Below, in pieces: positions 51,752 to 60,737 of a stretch of DNA of 64,000 nucleotides; the stretch's first letter is position 1, and every line of letters starts with the position of its first letter. The position numbers were made by a program, and so were the translations under genes. Source of the DNA: Pseudomonadota bacterium (GTDB taxonomy: Bacteria; Pseudomonadota; Alphaproteobacteria; Azospirillales; Azospirillaceae); NCBI GenBank assembly GCA_023423695.1, contig JAFAFA010000032.1, forward strand, positions 62,001-126,000, given 5' to 3'. Under the pieces are notes generated by a model. The model made no database searches. It saw nothing but the letters and a program-made list of their open reading frames with translations, and was not told the origin of the DNA.

Positions 51752-53239
51752 TCAGTGCGCCGGCGCGCGGTCCTCGGCCCCAGGCTTGTCGTGGGTCGCC
51801 AGCCGGTCGACGATGGTTTCGCTGGCCGCATTGAGGCCGATCAGCCGCACCTCGGTTCCAGCCCGGCGGAACTTCAGCACGATACCGTCCAGCGCCGCGA
51901 CGCTCGAAATGTCCCAGATATGGGCGTTGGATACATCGATGACCGCCACGTCCAGATCCTCCCGCACGTCGAAGGCGGCGGAGAAATCGTCGGCGGAGGC
52001 GAAGAACAGCTGCCCTTCGACCAGATAGGTGCGGGTCCGGGCATCCGCCGACAGGGTGGAGGTGACGCGGAACATCCGGGCGACTTTCCCGGCGAAGAAG
52101 ATGCCAGACAGCAGAACGCCGATCAGCACGCCGATGGCGAGATTGTGGGTGAAGACCACCCCGGCCACCGTCGCCAGCATGACGGCACTGGAGCTGCGCG
52201 GATGCGTCACCAGCGTCTTCAGGGACTGCCAGCTGAAGGTGCCGACCGACACCATGATCATCACCGCCACCAGCGCGGCCATCGGGATGCGCTTCACCCA
52301 GTCGCCCAGCACGACGATCAGGAACAGCAGGAACAGGCCGGCGCAGAAGGTCGACAGCCGGCCCCGGCCGCCCGACTTCACGTTGATCACCGATTGGCCG
52401 ATCATCGCGCAGCCGGCCATGCCGCCGAAAAAGCCCGAGACCATGTTGGCGACGCCCTGGCCGACGCATTCGCGGTTCTTGTCGCTGCCGGTTTCGGTCA
52501 TGTCGTCGACGATGGCCGCAGTCATCAGCGATTCCAGCAGCCCGACCACGGCGATGCCGGCGGAATAGGGCAGGATGATGCGCAGCGTCTCCAGCGTCAG
52601 CGGAATGTCGGGCAGCAGGAAGACGGGCAGGGTGCTGGGCAGCTCGCCCATGTCGCCGACCGTGCGGACATCGATGCCGAAGCCGATGGTGACAGCGGTC
52701 AGGACAAGGATGCTGACGAGCGCCGACGGCACCGCCTTGGTCAGGCGCGGCAGCAGGTAGATGATCGCCAGCCCGGCGGCGACCAGCACATAGGTGACGG
52801 TGGGAACTCCCACCAGTTCCGGCAGTTGCGCCAGAAAGATCAGGATGGCGAGCGCGTTGACGAAGCCGGTCATCACCGATTTCGACACGAAGCGCATCAG
52901 CGCCCCCAGCCGCAGGAACCCGGCGCCGATCTGCAGCAATCCGGCCAGCACGGTGGCGGCCAGCAGATATTGCAGGCCATGCTCTTTGACCAGCGTGACC
53001 ATCAGCACCGCGGTGGCGGCGGTTGCGGCGGAGATCATGCCGGGCCGGCCGCCGACGATGGCGATGGTCATGGCGATGGCGAAGGAGGCATAGAGGCCGA
53101 TCTTCGGATCGACCCCGGCGATGATGGAGAAGGCGATGGCCTCCGGGATCAGGGCAAGGGCGACGACAAGCCCGGACAACAGGTCGCCGCGCGTGTTGCC
53201 GAACCACTCCTGGCGGAGCCGTTGCAAATCGATGGTCAT
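51752..53239 (-). CDS. SulP family anion transporter
   Basis: 495-residue transporter. It has about 10-12 helices with the SulP signature LSGLVVALALIPEAIAFSII and the family-typical FGGMAGCAMIGQSVINVKSG, then a C-terminal STAS domain from about residue 390 (DVAVIDVSNAHIWDISSVA). SulP proteins import sulfate, bicarbonate or dicarboxylates; the substrate is open. The ATG at 53239 immediately precedes the conserved N terminus, and the frame extends 33 bases further without support. Confidence 0.9.
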   Translation of the reverse strand: MTIDLQRLRQEWFGNTRGDLLSGLVVALALIPEAIAFSIIAGVDPKIGLYASFAIAMTIAIVGGRPGMISAATAATAVLMVTLVKEHGLQYLLAATVLAGLLQIGAGFLRLGALMRFVSKSVMTGFVNALAILIFLAQLPELVGVPTVTYVLVAAGLAIIYLLPRLTKAVPSALVSILVLTAVTIGFGIDVRTVGDMGELPSTLPVFLLPDIPLTLETLRIILPYSAGIAVVGLLESLMTAAIVDDMTETGSDKNRECVGQGVANMVSGFFGGMAGCAMIGQSVINVKSGGRGRLSTFCAGLFLLFLIVVLGDWVKRIPMAALVAVMIMVSVGTFSWQSLKTLVTHPRSSSAVMLATVAGVVFTHNLAIGVLIGVLLSGIFFAGKVARMFRVTSTLSADARTRTYLVEGQLFFASADDFSAAFDVREDLDVAVIDVSNAHIWDISSVAALDGIVLKFRRAGTEVRLIGLNAASETIVDRLATHDKPGAEDRAPAH

Positions 53240-53561
53240 GGGTCTCGCAAGCTCAGGACGGGACGGCGGCACCGCCGCGCAACGGCAAAAGCCGGGCGGT
53301 GTGTCGCCATCGACGATGATCGGGAATGAAAGTCTGAAACTGGAATCGCTGCGAAGCGACGGCCGGCCCGGAAGTTGGGCGGTCGGGCTTCAGGTCAATG
53401 CAAGGGAGCAGGCCGTCAAGGCGGCGTGACGCGGTGCAGCATGACCGCAGACGTAACAGAATGCCGCAGGACCGGCAACCCCGCGCATGGCTGCCCGCCG
53501 CAGACACAGAAAAGGCGGCGCCCCGCAGAGCGCCGCCTTGTCCGTCGAACGAACCGTTCCG
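53240..53561. other. Intergenic region between SulP and small protein genes
   Basis: No gene is seen in these 322 bases apart from the terminator at 53508-53539. This is presumed to be the SulP promoter region; no clear -35/-10 pair was recognised. Confidence 0.5.
53508..53539 (-). terminator. Intrinsic terminator of the small hydrophilic protein gene
   Basis: AAGGCGGCGC (53512-53521) pairs with GCGCCGCCTT (53530-53539). The minus-strand tail is TTTTCTG. It begins 23 bases after the stop of the gene at 53562. Confidence 0.7.
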
Positions 53562-53795
53562 TCAGGCCTGACGCGGCTTCAGCGGCGCGGTGTCGCGGAA
53601 GGGTTTGTCGACACCGCCCTTGTCGTTGGTCTGGTTCTCGACATCGCCTTCGAAGGTGTTTTCGCCCTGGGCCAGATCCATGTCGTCCGGCGTCATGCCG
53701 GCGGCGCGGGCGCCCTTGGTCCCGCCGATCTGCGGGTTGTTCTTCAGGTCGGCATCGGTCGGCTTGTCGGTCTTCTCGTGCTTGCTTGCGCTCAT
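53562..53795 (-). CDS. Small hydrophilic protein of unknown function
   Basis: 77-residue protein starting MSASKHEKTDKPTDADLKN and ending RDTAPLKPRQA. It has no Cys or Trp, is rich in Asp, Lys, Gly and Asn, and contains low-complexity QGENTFEGDVENQTND, so it is probably intrinsically disordered, reminiscent of stress or desiccation hydrophilins. GGAG precedes the ATG and a terminator follows, which supports a genuine monocistronic gene. No family was identified. Its neighbours, a SulP transporter and hypF, do not suggest a role. Confidence 0.75.
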   Translation of the reverse strand: MSASKHEKTDKPTDADLKNNPQIGGTKGARAAGMTPDDMDLAQGENTFEGDVENQTNDKGGVDKPFRDTAPLKPRQA

Positions 53796-53972
53796 GACGG
53801 CGTCTCCGTTCCGGTTCCGCGAATGTCCTCCTCTCAACCGATGCCGCCGCCGGTTGTTGCGGTCCTGACCCTCCGTACAGACCATCCGCCGCAGCGATTG
53901 TCCCTTCTTCCAGATGGAGAGAAGGTTAGGATGAGGGGGGTCGGCGCAGCCGAAGATCATCCGGGAAAGCAG

Positions 53973-56213
53973 ATGGCAGGCACTGGCGAACGGCTGAGGA
54001 TCCGCGTGCGCGGACAGGTGCAGGGCGTGGGTTTCCGCCCGCACGTCCATGCGCTCGCCCGGCGCTTCGGCCTGACCGGCTGGGTGCTGAACGACCCGCA
54101 AGGCGTGCTGATCGAAGTGCAGGGTGCCGACCCTGCCGCCTTCCGCACCGCCCTGTCCGAAGAGGCGCCGCCTCTGGCCCGCATCGACGCGGTGGACTGC
54201 GAAACCGTCACTCCGCTCCCCGGCGAGGACGGCTTCGCCATCCGCCACAGCGAGTCCGCGGGCGCGATCGCCACCGGCATCGGCCCCGACGCCGCGGTCT
54301 GCCCGGACTGCCTCGCCGAACTGTTCGACCCGGCCGACCGTCGCCACCGTTATGCCTTCCTGAACTGCACCCATTGCGGCCCGCGCTACACCATCACGCG
54401 GCGGCTGCCCTATGACCGGCCGCAGACGGCGATGGCCGGTTTCCCGCTCTGCCCCCACTGCATGGGGGAGTACAAGGATCCCGCCGACCGCCGCTTCCAC
54501 GCCCAGCCGACCGCCTGCCCGGCCTGCGGCCCCCGCCTGTCGCATCCGCCGGAAGACATTCTGGCCGCCCTGCGGGATGGCAGGATCGTTGCCATCAAAG
54601 GGCTGGGCGGTTTCCATCTCGCCTGCGACGCCACGCGCGCCGATGCGGTGGAGCGGCTGCGGCGGGTCAAGCAGCGCAACGGCAAGCCCTTCGCCCTGAT
54701 GGTCGCCAATGCGGAGTCCGCCGCCCGCCATGTCCGCATGGATGCGGACGAGCGTCGGCTGCTGGAGGGGGTGACACGTCCCATCGTCCTGCTGCGGCGG
54801 CGGAAGGATGCGCCGGAACTGGCGCCCGACATCGCCCCCGGATTGGCATGGCTGGGCGTCATGCTGCCCTACACGCCGCTGCATTACCTGCTGTTCCACG
54901 AGGCGGCGGGGCGGCCTGACGGCACCGCTTGGCTGCGCCGGCCGCAGGAACTCACGCTGGTCATGACCTCCGCCAATCCCGGCGGCGAGCCGCTCGCCAT
55001 CGGCAACGAGGAGGCGCGGGAGAGGCTGGCCGGCATCGCCGACCTGATCGTCGACCATGACCGCGATATCGTGATCCGCGCCGACGACAGCGTGGTCCGC
55101 AAGCTGGGCGGCGTGCCCGCCTTCCTGCGCCGGGGACGCGGCCATGTTCCGGAGCCGATCCGGCTGGCCCGCCCAGTGCCGTCGATCCTTGCAGTCGGCG
55201 GTCATCTGAAGGCGACGGTCTGCGTCACCCGCGGAGACGAGGCCTTCCTGTCCCAGCACATCGGCGACCTCGACAATGCCGCGACGCTGGATTTCCTGGA
55301 GGAGAGCGTCGCCCATCTGCTGCACATCCTGGGCGTCGAGCCGGTGGCGGTCGCCCACGACAAGCATCCCGATTTCCAATCCACACGCTTCGCCGAGGGA
55401 ACCGGCCTGCCGAGCGTCGCGGTCCAGCACCACCACGCCCATGTCGCCGCCGTGATGGCCGAACACCGGGTGGAGGGGCCGGCGCTGGGCCTTGCCCTCG
55501 ACGGCTTCGGGTTGGGAGAGGGGGGAGGGGCCTGGGGTGGGGAGATGCTGCTGGTCGACGGCTTGCGGTGGGAGCGCCTGGGCAGTCTGGCCCCGCTTGC
55601 CCAGCCCGGCGGCGACCTCGCCGCCCGCCAACCCTGGCGAATGGCGGCATCCGCCCTGGTTCGCATGGGCCGCGCCGACGAGATCGTTCCGCGCTTTGCC
55701 GGTCATGGTCCGGCCGAGGGCGTGCGCCGGATGATCGAGCGAGGCATCAACGCCCCACTCACCAGTTCCTGCGGACGATGGTTCGACGCCGCCTGCGGGC
55801 TGCTGGGCGTCCGCGCGATGGCGGGATTCGAGGGCGAGGCGCCGATGGCACTGGAATCGCTGGTCCGCCGGCCGCAGGTGGCAGAGGGGGCTTGGCGGAT
55901 CGAGGGGGGCGAACTCGACCTGACGCCCCTGTTGGAACGCCTGCTGTCCGCCACCGACGCGGTGGAGGGGGCGGAGCTGTTCCACGGCACATTGGCCGCG
56001 GCACTGGTGGATTGGACCCTGCCGGTTCTGCGCGCGCGTGGCCTGGACCGGGTGGTACTGTCCGGCGGCTGCCTGATGAATGCGGTGCTGGCAGAGGAAC
56101 TGATCGCCGGCTTCCGCTCCGCTCGCGTAGAGCCGCTGCTGCCGAGACTGGCGCCGGCCAACGACGGCGGGCTCAGCCTCGGTCAGGCATGGGCCGCATC
56201 CTTCGCCCTGTAG
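53973..56213 (+). CDS. hypF: Carbamoyltransferase HypF
   Basis: 746-residue hydrogenase maturation factor. An acylphosphatase domain (RVRGQVQGVGFRPHVHALA, residues ~10-90) is followed by two zinc-finger pairs (CPDC, CTHC, CPHC, CPAC), a YrdC-like domain from ~residue 200 (IVAIKGLGGFHLACDA) and a Kae1-like domain with VQHHHAHVAAVMAEH. Uses carbamoyl phosphate and ATP to make the thiocarboxamide that becomes the cyanide ligands of the [NiFe] site. The ATG at 53973 matches the family N terminus; the frame is open to 53487 over the small gene on the other strand. Convergent with the next gene, overlapping 31 bases. A degenerate copy of the intergenic repeat lies just upstream (about 53908-53940). 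Confidence 0.93.
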   Translation: MAGTGERLRIRVRGQVQGVGFRPHVHALARRFGLTGWVLNDPQGVLIEVQGADPAAFRTALSEEAPPLARIDAVDCETVTPLPGEDGFAIRHSESAGAIATGIGPDAAVCPDCLAELFDPADRRHRYAFLNCTHCGPRYTITRRLPYDRPQTAMAGFPLCPHCMGEYKDPADRRFHAQPTACPACGPRLSHPPEDILAALRDGRIVAIKGLGGFHLACDATRADAVERLRRVKQRNGKPFALMVANAESAARHVRMDADERRLLEGVTRPIVLLRRRKDAPELAPDIAPGLAWLGVMLPYTPLHYLLFHEAAGRPDGTAWLRRPQELTLVMTSANPGGEPLAIGNEEARERLAGIADLIVDHDRDIVIRADDSVVRKLGGVPAFLRRGRGHVPEPIRLARPVPSILAVGGHLKATVCVTRGDEAFLSQHIGDLDNAATLDFLEESVAHLLHILGVEPVAVAHDKHPDFQSTRFAEGTGLPSVAVQHHHAHVAAVMAEHRVEGPALGLALDGFGLGEGGGAWGGEMLLVDGLRWERLGSLAPLAQPGGDLAARQPWRMAASALVRMGRADEIVPRFAGHGPAEGVRRMIERGINAPLTSSCGRWFDAACGLLGVRAMAGFEGEAPMALESLVRRPQVAEGAWRIEGGELDLTPLLERLLSATDAVEGAELFHGTLAAALVDWTLPVLRARGLDRVVLSGGCLMNAVLAEELIAGFRSARVEPLLPRLAPANDGGLSLGQAWAASFAL

Positions 56214-56545
56214 GGGAAGAGCGGCATCTGGACCGGCGCCCGCGCCCTGGTCTTGGGCGCCGGAACATCGGCAATGCGGTTGGCCTTGTCGAACTCGTAG
56301 AGGCTGCGATACTTGCCGATGTAGCCCTTGCGGCAGGCGCGATGGAACCGCTGAGACGCGGTCTCCCAATCGTCGCCCGGCCGCAGCCAGCTGACATAGG
56401 TGGTGCCGCTGCGCGGATCGGTGCGCAGGAACCGGCCGCGCCCCTTCTCGCCCCGCACCCATTGGCCGGGGTTCAGCGTCAGCGCCCCGCGCGCCAGAAG
56501 CAGCTTCACCTGCGGGGTCAGGTCGATGGTGGGAAAATAAGGCAT
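56183..56545 (-). CDS. Conserved protein of unknown function
   Basis: 120-residue protein beginning MPYFPTIDLTPQVKLLLARG. It is basic, with a WVRGEKGRGRFLRTD segment and a C-terminal ARAPVQMPLFPYR, and has no signal peptide or membrane helix. I do not recognise the family. A GGAGG site 5 bases before the ATG at 56545 supports this start over the longer frame. It is downstream of hupC across a repeat-bearing gap, so co-expression with the hydrogenase is uncertain. It overlaps the hypF 3' end. Confidence 0.65.
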   Translation of the reverse strand: MPYFPTIDLTPQVKLLLARGALTLNPGQWVRGEKGRGRFLRTDPRSGTTYVSWLRPGDDWETASQRFHRACRKGYIGKYRSLYEFDKANRIADVPAPKTRARAPVQMPLFPYRAKDAAHA

Positions 56546-56684
56546 GACGTCCTCCGGCCGCACCCGCACGGGGCGGCGCTGATCTGGGATTCCCGGCTGT
56601 TTCGGAACTTCCCTGATATGGGAACGCATGCGGAACAAATCAAGGTTTTCAAGGGGTGCGGGGGTGCTGGAGGGGGGGAAGTTA

Positions 56685-56795
56685 TGCCCCCACCCCGACC
56701 CTCCCCCGCTGGGCGGGGGAGGGAGACAGGACCTTTTTCAAAGTTCGGTGGCAGTTCCCTCCCCTGCGAAGCGGGGGAGGGTTAGGGTGGGGGCA
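56685..56795. repeat. Inverted pair of GC-rich intergenic repeats
   Basis: Two hairpin units, CCCTCCCCCGC/GCGGGGGAGGG (56699-56723) and CCCTCCCCTGC/GCGGGGGAGGG (56757-56781), lie in opposite orientation, and the outer flanks TGCCCCCACCCCGACCC and GGGTTAGGGTGGGGGCA are near reverse complements. The layout matches the element at 18447-18600. It could fold the 3' end of the hupSLC transcript. Confidence 0.6.
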
Positions 56796-56818
56796 ATAGC
56801 ACGCTACGAGGCAGACAC

Positions 56819-57613
56819 TCACCCCACCCGCGCCGCCTTCTTCACCGGACGCTCATGCTCCTCGTCCGCCGGGGCTTCGGCGTCCTTGAAGGTGCGGACG
56901 CCGCTGATCATGGTGGAGATGATCGACTGGCGGGACATGATGTCCTCGCGCACCGCGGCATAGACGTGGACGATCACGAACAGCAGGATCGCCCACATGC
57001 CGAGATGGTGCCAGGTGTGGACGTCCATGCTCTGGCCGAACAGCGGGATGACCCATCCGAACAGCCGGTCCTGCCAACTGCCCAGCCCGGCGCCTTCGCT
57101 GTAGAGCGCGAAGCCGGTGACGATCATGAAGACGCTGCCGATCGCGATTGCCCAGAACATGGCGAACTGGGCCAGCGGGTTGTGGCCGACATACAGCTTC
57201 GGCTTGCGCTCCAGGAACAGATACCAGCGCGCCTCCAGGAACAGCTCCCCCCACCAGTGGCGATCCCAGAAGGGGAAGCGGAACAGCTGCTTGGCATGAT
57301 GGTTGCCGGCGAAGGCCCAATAGAGCCGGCCGATGAAGCCGATGGTGAAGATGTAGGCCGCCGCGAAATGCACGAAGCGGATGTAGCCCATCAGGAAATT
57401 GGCGCTCGCCTCGCCCGGCATGCTCGGCAGCGGGTTGGCGATCAGGTAGCCGGTGACAGACAGCACCGTGATCGCCAGCGCGTTGACCCAGTGCCAGATC
57501 CGTACCGGCACCTCATACACATAGATCGCCTTCAGGAAGCGGCCGCCGCCAGAAGCGGCCGTTCCCTCCTCGTCCGGTGTCGCGACCGGCTTCGCATCGT
57601 CGAGAGGAGCCAT
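56819..57613 (-). CDS. hupC: [NiFe] hydrogenase b-type cytochrome subunit HupC
   Basis: 264-residue diheme cytochrome b with four helices. The His ligands lie in VRIWHWVNALAITVLSVTG, IRFVHFAAAYIFTIGFIGR and VHTWHHLGMWAILLFVIVH. It anchors the hydrogenase dimer to the membrane and passes electrons to quinone. It starts 24 bases after hupL with a GAGGA site. The N-terminal 30 residues and the charged C-terminal tail are extra-membrane. Confidence 0.93.
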   Translation of the reverse strand: MAPLDDAKPVATPDEEGTAASGGGRFLKAIYVYEVPVRIWHWVNALAITVLSVTGYLIANPLPSMPGEASANFLMGYIRFVHFAAAYIFTIGFIGRLYWAFAGNHHAKQLFRFPFWDRHWWGELFLEARWYLFLERKPKLYVGHNPLAQFAMFWAIAIGSVFMIVTGFALYSEGAGLGSWQDRLFGWVIPLFGQSMDVHTWHHLGMWAILLFVIVHVYAAVREDIMSRQSIISTMISGVRTFKDAEAPADEEHERPVKKAARVG

Positions 57614-57637
57614 GACGTAATCCTCCTCGGTTGCCGG

Positions 57638-59452
57638 TCAGCGCACGGTGACGCGGGCCAGTTCGGCGCCGTCCGGCGCCATGACGTGGGTGGAGCAGGC
57701 AAGGCACGGGTCGAAGCTGTGCAGGGTGCGCAGGATCTCCACCGGCTCGTCCGGTCGGGCCATCGGCGTGTTCAGCAGCGACGCCTCGAAGGCCCCGATG
57801 TTGCCCTTGGGATCGCGCGGGCTGCCGTTCCACGTCGTCGGCACGACGCACTGGTAGTTGTCGATCTTGCCGTCCTTGATCTTGATCCAGTGGCCGAGCC
57901 CGCCGCGCGGGGCGGCGACGGTGCCGACGCCCTTGGCCTCCTTCGGCCAGGTCTTCGGATCCCACTTCTCGACATTGGCCGTGGCGGTGTCGCCGACCTT
58001 GATGTTGGCGATCAGGGCGTTCCAGTCGTCCATCATCATGGTGCAGCAGTACTGGGACTCCAGCGCGCGGGCCAGCGTGCGGCCGATGGTGGTCGGCAGC
58101 GCCTGCTGCGGCGTGAGGTTCGTGCCGGCCAGGGCGTTGAAGGCGCCCAGCGATTCGGTGATCTGGTCCTTCACGTAGCCGACGCCCTGGGCATAGGCCA
58201 GGATGTAGCGGGGCAGGGGGCCGACCTCCACCGCGTGGCCGCGCCAGCGCGGAGCCTTGATCCAGGAATACTTGGCGGCCTCGTCAAGCTCCTTGATGTC
58301 GGTGCGGGTGCCCTTGGTGTTGGCGCCGAGCTCGAACTTGGCTTCCGTCACGCCGTCCCACGGATGCAGGCCCTTGCTCTCGTCCTCGTAATGATACCAG
58401 CTGTGGGCGACGAACTCCTGCACCTGCGCCGGGTCGCGCGGGTCGATGGGATGGACCTCGTTCCAGTTGCCGTTCAGGATGACGCCGCCCGGCAGCTGGC
58501 AGGTCGAATGGTCGTACGGCACCTTCTCGTAATCGCCGTAGTCCATGACGTTGGTCGCCGCCAGCCCGCCGCCATAGAGCCAGTCCTTGTAGAAGCTGGC
58601 GATGGCGAGCACGTCCGGCAGATAGACGTTCTCGACGAAGGCGGTGGCTTCCTGAATGCGGGCGCGGATGAAGTTCAGCCGCTCCATGTTCAGCGGGGCG
58701 CCCGACGATCCGTTGCCGTCCATGTTGATGGCGCAGGGAACGCCGCCGACCATGTAGTTCGGGTGCGGGTTCTTGCCGCCGAGGATGGTGTGGATCTTGA
58801 CGATGTCCTTCTGGAGATCCAGCGCCTCCAGGTAGTGGGTCACCGCCATCAGGTCGGCTTCCGGCGACAGCTTGTAGGCCGGGTTGTCCCAATAGCCGTT
58901 CTTGAAGATGCCGAGCTGGCCGCTCTCCACGAACTTCCTCAGCCGGGTCTGCACGTCGCGGAAATAGCCGGGGCTGGACTTGGCATGGCGCGGCGCCACC
59001 GACTGCTGCAGCGCCGAGGTCGCCTGCGGATCGGCCTTCAGCGCGTTGACCGGGTTGACCCAGTCCAGCGCGTGCAGGTGGTAGAAATGGACGATATGGT
59101 CATGGACCTGCAGCGTCTTCGCCATGATCTCGCGGATCAGGTGGGCGTTCTTCGGGATGCGGATCTGCAGCGCATCCTCGACCGCGCGGACCGAGGTCAG
59201 CGCGTGGCAGCCGGTGCAGACGCCGCAGATGCGCTCGACGAAGGCCCAGGCGTCCCGCGGATCGCGGCCCTTCAGGATCACTTCGAGCCCGCGCCACATC
59301 GTGCCGGTCGACACCGCGTTGCGGATGACGTTGTCGCTGTCGACATTCACCTCGCAGCGCATGTGGCCTTCGATGCGGGTGACCGGATCGACGACGATTC
59401 GCTTGCCGCCGTTGTCGAGCGAGAACCCGTTCGGGGTCTGGACGATGGCCAT
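57638..59452 (-). CDS. hupL: Uptake [NiFe] hydrogenase large subunit HupL
   Basis: 604-residue catalytic subunit. The nickel is bound by ERICGVCTGCH (Cys76, Cys79) and DPCLACSTH (Cys583, Cys586). The 15 residues after His589 form the C-terminal peptide removed by a HupD-type protease after metal insertion; that protease is not in the window. Oxidises H2 in the periplasm. The start is 2 bases from the hupS stop. The length and N-terminal VVDPVTRIEGHMR are standard for group 1 enzymes. Confidence 0.96.
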   Translation of the reverse strand: MAIVQTPNGFSLDNGGKRIVVDPVTRIEGHMRCEVNVDSDNVIRNAVSTGTMWRGLEVILKGRDPRDAWAFVERICGVCTGCHALTSVRAVEDALQIRIPKNAHLIREIMAKTLQVHDHIVHFYHLHALDWVNPVNALKADPQATSALQQSVAPRHAKSSPGYFRDVQTRLRKFVESGQLGIFKNGYWDNPAYKLSPEADLMAVTHYLEALDLQKDIVKIHTILGGKNPHPNYMVGGVPCAINMDGNGSSGAPLNMERLNFIRARIQEATAFVENVYLPDVLAIASFYKDWLYGGGLAATNVMDYGDYEKVPYDHSTCQLPGGVILNGNWNEVHPIDPRDPAQVQEFVAHSWYHYEDESKGLHPWDGVTEAKFELGANTKGTRTDIKELDEAAKYSWIKAPRWRGHAVEVGPLPRYILAYAQGVGYVKDQITESLGAFNALAGTNLTPQQALPTTIGRTLARALESQYCCTMMMDDWNALIANIKVGDTATANVEKWDPKTWPKEAKGVGTVAAPRGGLGHWIKIKDGKIDNYQCVVPTTWNGSPRDPKGNIGAFEASLLNTPMARPDEPVEILRTLHSFDPCLACSTHVMAPDGAELARVTVR

Positions 59453-59454
59453 GG

Positions 59455-60528
59455 TCAGACGTCTCCCTTGTGCTGTGCGCGCTTCAGGGCGCTGACCGCC
59501 GCATGGGCGGCGATGATGCTGCCGACGCCGATGGCGGCGGTGGTGCCGATCTCGTCGGCATTGGCCTCGATCCCGAACTGGAGGATGTCGGACTGGCGGG
59601 CATACCAGGAGCCCTTGTCCCAGAAGCCGTCCTCCGAGCAGCCGATGCAGCCGTGGCCGGACTGGATGGGGAAGCTGGTGCCTTCGTTCCAGCGCACGGT
59701 GGAGCAGGCGTTGTAGGTGGTCGGGCCCTTGCAGCCGACCTTGTAGAGGCAGTAGCCCTTGCGCGCGCCCTCGTCGTCGAAGGACTCCACGAATTGGCCG
59801 GCGTCGAAATGCGGCCGGCGATAGCATTTGTCGTGGATGCGCTGGCTGTAGAACATCTTCGGCCGGCCCTGGCGGTCCAATTCCGGGATGCGGTCGAAGG
59901 TCAGCATGTAGGTGATGACGCCGGTCATCACCTCGGCAATCGGCGGGCAGCCGGGGACCTTGATGATCGGCTTGTCGGTGATGACCTCATGCACCGGGGT
60001 GGCGCGGGTCGGGTTCGGGCGCGCCGCCTGGACGCAGCCGAAGGAGGCGCAGGAGCCCCAGGAGATGATCGCCTTGGCGTCCTTGGCGACCTTGCGCAGT
60101 TGGTCGGTGAAGGGCTTGCCGCCGATGATGCAGGACATGCCGTCCTGGTTCAGCGGCGGATTGCCCTCCACCGCCAGGATGTAGTTGCCCTTGTACTTCT
60201 CCATCACCTCGTCGAGGATCGCTTCGGCCTGATGGCCGGCCGACGCCATCAGCGTGTCGTCGTAGTCCAGCGAGATCATCGACAGCACCACGTCCTTCAC
60301 CAGCGGGTGCGCGGAGCGGATGAAGGATTCCGAACAGCAGGTGCATTCCAGCCCATGCAGCCACAGCACGGGCGTGCGCGGCTTGGTTTCCATGGCATGG
60401 ACGATCTGCGGCACCAGTTCCGGCCCCAGCCCGAGGGCCGCGGCGGTCAGCGAGCAGTATTTCAGGAACGAACGGCGTGTGATCCCCTGCCGCCGCATCA
60501 CCTCGTAGAAGGTTTCCAGCGTTGCCAT
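59455..60528 (-). CDS. hupS: Uptake [NiFe] hydrogenase small subunit HupS (six-Cys proximal cluster)
   Basis: 357-residue iron-sulfur subunit. A twin-arginine signal (TRRSFLKYC) precedes the mature protein and carries the large subunit across the membrane. The proximal-cluster region reads ECTCCSES (Cys62, 64, 65) and WGSCASFGC (Cys160, 165); Cys64 and Cys165 are the two supernumerary cysteines found in oxygen-tolerant membrane-bound hydrogenases such as E. coli Hyd-1. A C-terminal helix (AIGVGSIIAAHAAVSA) anchors it next to HupC. Transcription probably starts at a sigma-54 promoter 69-83 bases upstream. Confidence 0.96.
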   Translation of the reverse strand: MATLETFYEVMRRQGITRRSFLKYCSLTAAALGLGPELVPQIVHAMETKPRTPVLWLHGLECTCCSESFIRSAHPLVKDVVLSMISLDYDDTLMASAGHQAEAILDEVMEKYKGNYILAVEGNPPLNQDGMSCIIGGKPFTDQLRKVAKDAKAIISWGSCASFGCVQAARPNPTRATPVHEVITDKPIIKVPGCPPIAEVMTGVITYMLTFDRIPELDRQGRPKMFYSQRIHDKCYRRPHFDAGQFVESFDDEGARKGYCLYKVGCKGPTTYNACSTVRWNEGTSFPIQSGHGCIGCSEDGFWDKGSWYARQSDILQFGIEANADEIGTTAAIGVGSIIAAHAAVSALKRAQHKGDV

Positions 60529-60595
60529 CGGTTTGTTTTCTCCCGTCGGGCAGCACCGGCGTGCGAGGGTCCGGTGCGCTTCTCCGCGGGCCATA

Positions 60596-60611
60596 GGCAA
60601 CAACCGTGCCG
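60596..60611 (-). promoter_or_regulatory. Sigma-54 (-24/-12) promoter of hupSLC
   Basis: The minus strand reads CGGCACGGTTGTTGCC, with GG (60610-60609) and GC (60598-60597) separated by the obligatory 10 bases; only the first base differs from TGGCACG-N4-TTGC. Initiation is expected near 60585, 57 bases before the hupS ATG. HupR, encoded upstream, has the GAFTGA loop needed to activate sigma-54 polymerase. Confidence 0.75.
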
Positions 60612-60737
60612 TAATACGAACATTTGGCAAAGCAACGGTTTCAGCGCTGGCCGGGTCATCGCCTCTGGCAAGTCCCCGGCCGATCAGGCGGCCGGGATGG
60701 CAGGGGAGTTGCCGGTGGTCATCAGGCCGACTGGCCC

